Source of the DNA: Luteimonas sp. FCS-9 | Lineage (GTDB): Bacteria > Pseudomonadota > Gammaproteobacteria > Xanthomonadales > Xanthomonadaceae | Direction of reading: 5' to 3' | Length of the DNA stretch: 64,000 nucleotides | Assembly (NCBI RefSeq): GCF_001014645.1 | Contig: NZ_LASZ01000010.1 | Span: 1 to 64,000, forward strand | Shown: positions 58,231-64,000 of the stretch, one piece after another | Position numbering within the stretch: the first letter of the stretch is position 1 | Layout of the letters: every line of letters starts with the position of its first letter | Notes under the pieces: generated by a model | The model's database searches: none | The model's input: the letters and a program-made list of their open reading frames with translations, nothing else | Told to the model about the DNA's origin: nothing | Program-made: the position numbers and the translations under genes

Positions 58231-60783
58231 TCAGAACGGTGCGGCGTCGTCGGCCGCGGCCTTGACCACGCGCTTCTTGCCGGGCGCGACCTTGGCTGGC
58301 GTCAGCAGCGACTTCGCAGGCTCGGGCGCGGCGACCGTCCGCTTGGCGACCTTCCTGGTCGCTTTCTTCGCGGTCTTGCTGGCGGCCTTCTTCGCAGGCG
58401 CCTTCTTCGCGGTGGTCTTCTTCTCGGCCGGCGCTTTCTTCGCAGCGACCTTCTTGGCCGCGGCCTTCTTCGCGCCGAAGCCCTTGCGCACCGGCTTGCC
58501 GGTCTCCTCGAGCAGCTTCGTCACCTCGTCGAACGTCAGCGACGCGGGCTCGCGGTCCTTCGGGATCTTGCCGTTGAGCTTGCCGTCGCTGATGTAAGGC
58601 CCGAAGCGCCCGTTGAGCACCTGGATGTCGCTGCCGTCGAAGGACTTGATGATCCGGTTGCGCGCGATCTCCTCCTTCTCCTCGACCAGGAACACCGCGC
58701 GCGCCAGGTCGATCTTGTACGGGTCGTCCTCCTTCTTCAGCGAGGCGTATGTGCTGCCGCGCTTGGCGAACGGCCCGAAGCGGCCGATGCCGACGCTGAC
58801 CTGCTCGCCCTTGTCCTCGCCGAGGATGCGCGGCATCAGGAACAGCTCGAGCGCCTGCTCCAGCGTGATCGTGTGCATGCTCTGGCCGGGACGCAGCGAC
58901 GCGAACTTGGGCTTCTCCTCGGCGTCCTCGGCGGTGCTGCCGATCGCCGCGTACGGCCCGAAGCGGCCCAGCCGCACGCTGACCGGCTTGCCGGTCTTGG
59001 GGTCGGTGCCCAGCTCGCGCGCGCCGGTGGCCTCGGTGCGGTCGACCGACTCGGTCTTCTCGGCGACCAGTTCCTTGAACGGGCCCCAGAACTTCTCCAT
59101 CAGCGGGATCCAGTCCTCCTCGCCGCGGCTGACCGCGTCCAGGTCGTCCTCCAGCCGCGCGGTGAAGTCGTAGTCCACGTAGCGGGTGAAGTGGCTCGAC
59201 AGGAACTTCGACACCGCGCGGCCGACGTCGCTGGGCCGGAAGCTGCGGCCCTCCATCTCGACGTACTTGCGGAACAGCAGCGTCTGGATGATCGAGGCGT
59301 AGGTCGACGGCCGGCCGATGCCGTACTCCTCGAGCGCCTTGACCAGCGCGGCCTCGGTGAAGCGTGGCGGCGGCTGGGTGAAGTGCTGCTCGGCGATGAT
59401 GCGGTCCAGCGGCACGCGGTCGCCGGGCTTCATCTGCGGCAGCTTGCGGCCTTCGTCCTCGTCGTCCTTGCCCTTGGTGTCCTTGCCTTCCTCGTACACG
59501 GCCAGGAAGCCCGGCACGACGACGGTGGTGCCGCTGGCGCGGAAGCTGTGCTCGCTGCCGGCGGCCAGGTCGACCGACACGGTGTTGAGCGTGGCCGGGA
59601 TCATCTGCGAGGCGACGGCGCGCTTCCAGATCAGTTCGTACAGGCGGCGCTCGTCGTCGGTGAGAAAGCGCGCGACCTGCGCGGGCGTGCGCAGCGCGGA
59701 CGTCGGACGCACCGCCTCGTGCGCTTCCTGGGCGTTCTTGGACTTGGTGGTGTAGACGTTGGGCTTGTCCGGCAGCGAGGACGTGCCGTAGTCCCGCGCG
59801 ATGACGTCGCGGATCTCGCCCAGGGCGTCCTGCGACAGGCTCACCGAGTCGGTACGCATGTAGGTGATCAGGCCGACCGTGCCTTCGTCGCCGATCGCCA
59901 CGCCCTCGTAGAGCTTCTGCGCGACCTGCATGGTCTTGCGCGTGGTGAAGCCGAGCTTGCGTGCGCCTTCCTGCTGCAGCGTCGACGTGGTGAACGGCGC
60001 GGCCGGGCGACGCTTGCGCTCCTTGGCGCCGACGTCGGTGACGTGCAGCGCACCCTGGGCGGCGGCCTGGATGCGTGCGCGTGCGGCCTCGGCGGTGTCG
60101 CCGTCGGTGACGGTGAACTGCTCGAACTTCTGCCCATCGAGCTTGGTGAGGCGTGCGTTGAACGGCTGCGAGGGGTGGGCGAGGGCGGCCTCGATCGACC
60201 AGTACTCGCGCGCGATGAAGGCCTCGATCTCCTCCTCGCGCTCGACGATCATGCGCAGCGCCGGCGACTGCACGCGACCGGCCGACAGCCCGCGCTGCAC
60301 CTTGCGCCACAGCACCGGCGACAGGTTGAAGCCGACGAGGTAGTCGAGCGCGCGACGCGCCTGCTGGGCATCGACCAGGTCGGACGCGATCGCGCGCGGC
60401 TTCTGGATGGCCTCCTTGATCGCGCGCGGCGTGATCTCGGTGAACACCACGCGCTGCAGGTTCTTGTCCTCGAGCAGGCCGCGCTCCTTCAGGATCTCGG
60501 CGATGTGCCAGCTGATCGCCTCGCCTTCGCGGTCCGGGTCGGTCGCCAGGAAGATGTCGTCGACACCCCGGGCCGCCTTGGCGATCGCCTCGACGTGCTT
60601 CTCGTTCTTGTCGATCAGGTCGTAGCGCATCGCGAAGTTCTGCGCCGGGTCGACCGCGCCTTCCTTCGGGATCAGGTCGCGCACGTGGCCGTAGGACGCC
60701 AGGACATGGAAGTCCTTGCCGAGGTACTTGTTGATCGTCTTGGCCTTGGCGGGCGACTCGACGATGAGGAGGTGTTTGGCCAT
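58231..60783 (-). CDS. topA: DNA topoisomerase I
   Basis: Type IA topoisomerase that relaxes negative supercoils. 850 residues. TOPRIM domain (LIVESPAKAKT, DPDREGEAISW), catalytic Tyr308 in GLITYMRTDS, and three C-terminal repeats (LGRFGPYAAIGS, GRFGPFAKRGS, GRFGPYISDGK) that lack the zinc cysteines of E. coli TopA. A final tail of about 75 residues is almost only Lys and Ala (for example KKAAAKKVAAKKAPA), a DNA- or RNA polymerase-contact tail. ATG at 60783 (MAKHLLIV) is the family start; an ATG four codons upstream is also open. Confidence 0.95.
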   Translation of the reverse strand: MAKHLLIVESPAKAKTINKYLGKDFHVLASYGHVRDLIPKEGAVDPAQNFAMRYDLIDKNEKHVEAIAKAARGVDDIFLATDPDREGEAISWHIAEILKERGLLEDKNLQRVVFTEITPRAIKEAIQKPRAIASDLVDAQQARRALDYLVGFNLSPVLWRKVQRGLSAGRVQSPALRMIVEREEEIEAFIAREYWSIEAALAHPSQPFNARLTKLDGQKFEQFTVTDGDTAEAARARIQAAAQGALHVTDVGAKERKRRPAAPFTTSTLQQEGARKLGFTTRKTMQVAQKLYEGVAIGDEGTVGLITYMRTDSVSLSQDALGEIRDVIARDYGTSSLPDKPNVYTTKSKNAQEAHEAVRPTSALRTPAQVARFLTDDERRLYELIWKRAVASQMIPATLNTVSVDLAAGSEHSFRASGTTVVVPGFLAVYEEGKDTKGKDDEDEGRKLPQMKPGDRVPLDRIIAEQHFTQPPPRFTEAALVKALEEYGIGRPSTYASIIQTLLFRKYVEMEGRSFRPSDVGRAVSKFLSSHFTRYVDYDFTARLEDDLDAVSRGEEDWIPLMEKFWGPFKELVAEKTESVDRTEATGARELGTDPKTGKPVSVRLGRFGPYAAIGSTAEDAEEKPKFASLRPGQSMHTITLEQALELFLMPRILGEDKGEQVSVGIGRFGPFAKRGSTYASLKKEDDPYKIDLARAVFLVEEKEEIARNRIIKSFDGSDIQVLNGRFGPYISDGKLNGKIPKDREPASLTFDEVTKLLEETGKPVRKGFGAKKAAAKKVAAKKAPAEKKTTAKKAPAKKAASKTAKKATRKVAKRTVAAPEPAKSLLTPAKVAPGKKRVVKAAADDAAPF

Positions 60784-60842
60784 GGTGGGCGACATCCGTG
60801 GGCGCGCCGCCAGCGCGGCGGCCCGAAAGTGTGAAGACGACG

Positions 60843-60867
60843 CCGCCCGGGGACGGGCCCCGGGCGG
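60843..60867. other. GC-rich hairpin in the topA leader
   Basis: CCGCCCGGGG and CCCCGGGCGG form a perfect 10-base stem with a 5-base loop, downstream of the TATAAA on the topA strand and 60 bases before the start codon. There is no U-tract. It could attenuate or protect the transcript. Confidence 0.5.
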
Positions 60868-60876
60868 TCGGTTGCT

Positions 60877-60911
60877 TTTATAGTGGAATCACGGCCGGGC
60901 AGGCCTGTCAA
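60877..60911 (-). promoter_or_regulatory. Candidate topA promoter region
   Basis: On the minus strand a TATAAA hexamer (60882-60877) lies in AT-rich sequence about 95 bases upstream of topA, with TTGACA (60911-60906) 23 bases before it. The hexamers are good, but the spacing is too long for a plain sigma-70 promoter, so one of them may be unrelated or a regulator may be involved. Confidence 0.35.
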
Positions 60912-60930
60912 GCACCGGCGGTGCGGGGGT

Positions 60931-61899
60931 TCACATGGCAGCGAAGCCGATGGCCGCCAGGACGACGAGCAGGGCCAGGCCGAACAGCGCGCCGAAGATC
61001 GCCAGCACGACGACCGTCACCGTGCCGAGCTCGCGCCGCTGCAGCTCGGGCCGGTCGGTGAACGCCCATTTGTCGACCACGAGCGTGTCGCAGACCATGT
61101 CGTGCAGCGCCTGCTTGCGCTGGGTGAAGCCGGCCATCAGGAAGCCGATCATCAGGATCATCGCGCTGAGCACCGTCGCGAAGTAGCGGCCGATGCCGCG
61201 CAGCAGCGAGATGCGCTCGCCGCTGGTGCGCACGACCTTGATGCCGACGGCCATCTTGCCCGGCGTGGCCATCGCGTTGGACGCGTGGAACCAGGCGTAG
61301 TAGACGGCGGTGACCGCGAGCGAGAGCAGGTTGGCGAGGATCTGGATCAGCGCGAAGCCGAGATCCCCGGCCACGCCGCTGACGGACAGGATGCCGCCGA
61401 TGAACCCGCCGACGATGACGGCGACCAGCATGCTGGCCATGCCGACGACCATGGCGTCGATGAAGTAGGCCGCCAGGCGTTTCCAGAAGCCCGCGTAGAC
61501 CACCTCGCCGCCGTGCACCACGGTGTCGGCGCGGGCCAGCGGTGCGGTCGGCGGTGCGTACGGCGAAGCCTCCGACGCGCCCGCTGCGGGGACCGCGGCG
61601 ACGGCGCTTTCGGTGACCGGGCGCCAGGCGTCGCCGGGCGCGGGCGGCGCGTCGTCGGCCCCCGGCGGGGGCGTGGGTGCCAGCGCCTCGAGCGTCCACT
61701 CCGACGCCGCCGGGGCGGTGGCCCCCGCGCCGTCGAGTTCGCCGCGCACCGCATCGAGCGTGACCCACTCGGCCAATCCGTCGCGCCACACCAGCGTCCG
61801 GTCGTCGATGCGGCCCGCTTGGGACAGGCGCAGCAACTCGGCGGCCGGGATCGGCCCCTGGCGGGTGTGCGTGGCGTCGGCGTAGTACCAGTCGGTCAT
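60931..61899 (-). CDS. GYF_2/RDD-domain membrane protein
   Basis: 322-residue inner-membrane protein. Residues 1-52 are a GYF_2-like domain (WYYADATHTRQGPIPAAELL, then LVWRDGLAEW). A Pro/Ala linker follows to about 128. The RDD domain spans about 135-285 with three to four helices, RLAAYFIDAMVVGM and TPGKMAVGIKVV, and a final helix lies near 300-322. RDD proteins are often transporters or exchangers of unknown ligand. ATG at 61899. It separates smg from topA, an insertion relative to the more usual smg-topA order. Confidence 0.85.
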   Translation of the reverse strand: MTDWYYADATHTRQGPIPAAELLRLSQAGRIDDRTLVWRDGLAEWVTLDAVRGELDGAGATAPAASEWTLEALAPTPPPGADDAPPAPGDAWRPVTESAVAAVPAAGASEASPYAPPTAPLARADTVVHGGEVVYAGFWKRLAAYFIDAMVVGMASMLVAVIVGGFIGGILSVSGVAGDLGFALIQILANLLSLAVTAVYYAWFHASNAMATPGKMAVGIKVVRTSGERISLLRGIGRYFATVLSAMILMIGFLMAGFTQRKQALHDMVCDTLVVDKWAFTDRPELQRRELGTVTVVVLAIFGALFGLALLVVLAAIGFAAM

Positions 61900-62261
61900 C
61901 GGTGGAAATCCTGTGCGGGGAGCGGGCGCCGGGTGCGGCGGTGGGGGGCGGGAGGTGCGGTGCGACGGCCGGCAGCGGAGGCGCGGCGGTACGGGCGCGT
62001 CGGGCAGGCGATCGCGCACGCGCCCACGGCGGCGCCGGCCCCGATGGGCCGGCCCGCGGACGTGGTGCGGCATGCGAACCGGTTCATCCCTGCGCCCCTG
62101 CAACCCGGCAGGCGACGGCCCCGCCGGCCCCTGCGCGACCGCGCGCCGGTGTCGTGGCGTTCATGCTAACCCGCCGGACGCGGGTTCGTCCCCGTCGCGG
62201 GGCCGGATCGGTGCGGTGCGTGTGCCGCCGCGGCACGCGGCCGTGGCGGTCGTCCCTGCGG
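61900..62261. other. Non-coding gap between smg and the RDD gene
   Basis: 362 bases of very GC-rich DNA on the path from smg to the RDD gene. It must contain the RDD promoter if that gene is not read through from smg. I see no recognisable gene, clear terminator or repeat. Confidence 0.5.
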
Positions 62262-62735
62262 TCAGTGCACCGGTTCGGGCTCGTCGACGAACATCTGCGT
62301 CTCCATCCAGGCGTAAGCCGCCTCGCTGCCTGGCTGGTTGAACAGCACCATCAGCACGACCCATTTCAGGTCGTCGAGGTCGAGCTCGTCCTGGTCGAGC
62401 GCCATCACGCGGTCGAGCACCAGCTCCCGCTGGTCGGCGTCGAGCACGCCGTGCTGCTCGAGGAACAGCAGGAAGCCGCGGCACTCGACATCGAGACGGT
62501 CGAGCTCGGGCGCGGAGTACACGCGGGTCGGCCCGTTCGCGCGGACCTCGGAAACGGCCGGGCGCTGGTCGGCCAGCGCGTCGAGCCAGTCGAAGGCCTT
62601 GCTGGTCTCCGCCGGGCTGAACCCGGCCTGCAGCAGGCCGCTCTGCAGCGAATCGCGGTCGCGGACCAGGTCCGCGTCCTCGGTGAAGTAGTGCTCGAAC
62701 AGGTAGAGCAGGACATCCAGGATGCTTTCTTTCAT
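62262..62735 (-). CDS. smg: Smg family protein (DUF494)
   Basis: 157-residue cytoplasmic protein of the Smg/DUF494 family. Begins [17 protein letters not shown] and ends with [15 protein letters not shown] near the C-terminus, typical of the family. The molecular role is not established; it accompanies dprA and topA in many gamma- and beta-proteobacteria. ATG at 62735, 34 bases after dprA, so it is probably in the same operon. Mainly helical and acidic. Confidence 0.92.
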   Translation of the reverse strand: MKESILDVLLYLFEHYFTEDADLVRDRDSLQSGLLQAGFSPAETSKAFDWLDALADQRPAVSEVRANGPTRVYSAPELDRLDVECRGFLLFLEQHGVLDADQRELVLDRVMALDQDELDLDDLKWVVLMVLFNQPGSEAAYAWMETQMFVDEPEPVH

Positions 62736-62768
62736 TTCCCCCGGCCTGCGTCCCCAAGGACGCGTGAT

Positions 62769-63914
62769 TCAGGACTTTCGGCAATAGCGACCGTGCGCGA
62801 CGTCGATGCGTCCATCCAGCTCCATGGCCAGGAGCATGGCCGACGCACGGGCGACCGTCAATCCGGTGCGGGCGATCAGTTCATCCATACCGCTTGGGTC
62901 GTGGCCCAGCGCCTGCCACAAGCGGTTGTAGTCGGGATCGGCGGACGATGCGGACGGGACGGCGGTTGCCCCGTCCTCCTGCCCGCCCTGGATGGGGGCG
63001 GCCAGGCGCCCGCGCAAGGCGTCGGCCAGGCCGGCGGCGGCCGGGCCCAGCGCGGCGGCCGCCTCGTCGGGGGATTCGACCAGCATCGCCCCGTCGCGCA
63101 GCAGGCGGTGGCAGCCGCGGGCCATCGGGTTGCGGATCGAGCCGGGGACCGCGAACACCTCGCGGCCGGCTTCGCCGGCGAGCCGGGCGGTGATCAGCGC
63201 GCCCGACCGGTAGGCGGCCTCGACCACCAGCGTGCCGAGCGCGAGCCCGGCGACGATGCGGTTGCGGCTGGGGAACTGCGCGCGGCGCGCCGGGGTCCCG
63301 GGCGGATATTCGCTGACCACGGCCCCCTCGGCGGCGATGCGCGCGTACAGGCCGGCATTGCAGCGCGGGTAGGGCACGTCGATGCCGCTGCCCAGCACCG
63401 CGACCGTGATGCCGCCAGCCTCGAGTGCGCCCAGGTGCGCGGCGGCGTCGATCCCGCCGGCGAGGCCGCTGAACACCGCCAGGCCCTGCGCGGCGAACCG
63501 CCGGGCGAAGCCGGTCGCGCTCGCCAGGCCGCCGGCGGTCGGGGCCCGGCTGCCGACCACGGCGACCCCCGCACGCCACAGCAGCAGCGGGTCGCCGTCG
63601 ACGAACAGCGCCAGCGGCGGGCCGGACATGCGCCGCAGCAGGGCCGGGTAGTCGGGGTCGTGCCAGCCCACGAGGTGGCGCCCGGGCGCGGCGGCCAGCC
63701 AGGCCTGCGAGCGGTGGCGTGCCGGATCGGGCGCGCGCAGCGCCGCGCGCTGCGTCGCGTCGAGGCCGGCCTCGCGCCAGGCGTCGTGGCCGGCGGCCAG
63801 CGCGGCGGCCGGGCCGGGATGGCGTTCGAGCAGGCGGCGCCGCGGCGCCAGCGGGCCGGCGGCGTGGACGAGGCGCAGCAGGGCGTCGAGGTCGGTCTGG
63901 GCGGTGTCGGGCAT
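62769..63914 (-). CDS. dprA: DNA processing protein DprA
   Basis: Binds incoming single-stranded DNA and loads RecA during natural transformation. 381 residues. N-terminal SAM-like region, Rossmann core with VVGSRAPTAGGLAS, FSGLAGGIDAAAHLGAL and FPSRNRIVAGLA, and a C-terminal winged helix (about 315-381, GMDELIARTGLTVARASAML) that is not in all DprA proteins but is usual in this group. ATG at 63914, 86 bases from the right edge. Suggests competence for transformation, if the rest of the machinery is present. Confidence 0.94.
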   Translation of the reverse strand: MPDTAQTDLDALLRLVHAAGPLAPRRRLLERHPGPAAALAAGHDAWREAGLDATQRAALRAPDPARHRSQAWLAAAPGRHLVGWHDPDYPALLRRMSGPPLALFVDGDPLLLWRAGVAVVGSRAPTAGGLASATGFARRFAAQGLAVFSGLAGGIDAAAHLGALEAGGITVAVLGSGIDVPYPRCNAGLYARIAAEGAVVSEYPPGTPARRAQFPSRNRIVAGLALGTLVVEAAYRSGALITARLAGEAGREVFAVPGSIRNPMARGCHRLLRDGAMLVESPDEAAAALGPAAAGLADALRGRLAAPIQGGQEDGATAVPSASSADPDYNRLWQALGHDPSGMDELIARTGLTVARASAMLLAMELDGRIDVAHGRYCRKS

Positions 63915-64000
63915 TCCGCGAGGCTAGGCGCGCCCCGCGCCGGCGACCGTCGGCGCATGCCCCGCGGACGCGTCGGGAACGCCCGCGCCGCGCGAGCCCC

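Overview
The window is a very GC-rich (about 70%) chromosomal segment with dense, short-spaced genes. It looks like a member of the Lysobacteraceae (Xanthomonadaceae), perhaps Luteimonas or Lysobacter. The evidence is the XrvA-type H-NS protein, two large TonB receptors of the Xanthomonas/Caulobacter type, the block dprA-smg-topA-tsaC, and interspersed GGGATT and TTCCCCCGT repeats of a kind I associate with this family. Genus is inference. I see no tRNA, rRNA, CRISPR array, phage or transposase gene.

Left part (1-17150), mostly housekeeping: a lipid-asymmetry ABC transporter (mlaE with a fused STAS domain, then mlaF running off the left edge), a fused ThrE-type exporter, an H-NS-like protein, proS, a DUF4124 protein, the pssA-orf-rimI operon, priA, a membrane-anchored sigma-like protein coupled to a DUF3106 protein, a DUF3667 membrane protein, a MATE efflux pump and sppA. 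The priA upstream gap carries a perfect inverted pair of DnaA-box sequences.

Middle part (17150-44877): a pectin utilisation locus. It contains kdgK, two TonB-dependent receptors, a CE8 pectin methylesterase, a PL10 pectate lyase, an unrecognised 1275-residue secreted LamG protein, two secreted esterases, a hydratase-like gene leading a complete TRAP transporter operon, a tandem methylglyoxal-synthase-like protein, a GH43 enzyme, a LacI regulator, kduI, kduD, an RpiB/LacA-type isomerase and a CE12 esterase fused to a cupin. Five promoter regions in the locus share the octamer CGGTGTCA inside operator-like sequences. In kduI the site covers the -35 and spacer, so control by the local LacI protein is the simplest model. 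The likely flow is: de-esterification (CE8, CE12, esterases), cleavage (PL10), outer-membrane uptake (TonB receptors), inner-membrane uptake (TRAP), ring opening (cupin), isomerisation (KduI or the RpiB-type protein), reduction to 2-keto-3-deoxygluconate (KduD) and phosphorylation (KdgK). The aldolase and the enzymes that split oligogalacturonides to monomers are not in the window.

Right part (44878-64000): a repeat-rich gap with a tiny lipoprotein gene, an SDR oxidoreductase, two coupled DUF4124-type proteins, an Oar-like TonB receptor with an unusually long leader, glutamate synthase (gltB, gltD, separated by a REP-like hairpin), tsaC, topA, a GYF/RDD membrane protein, smg and dprA.
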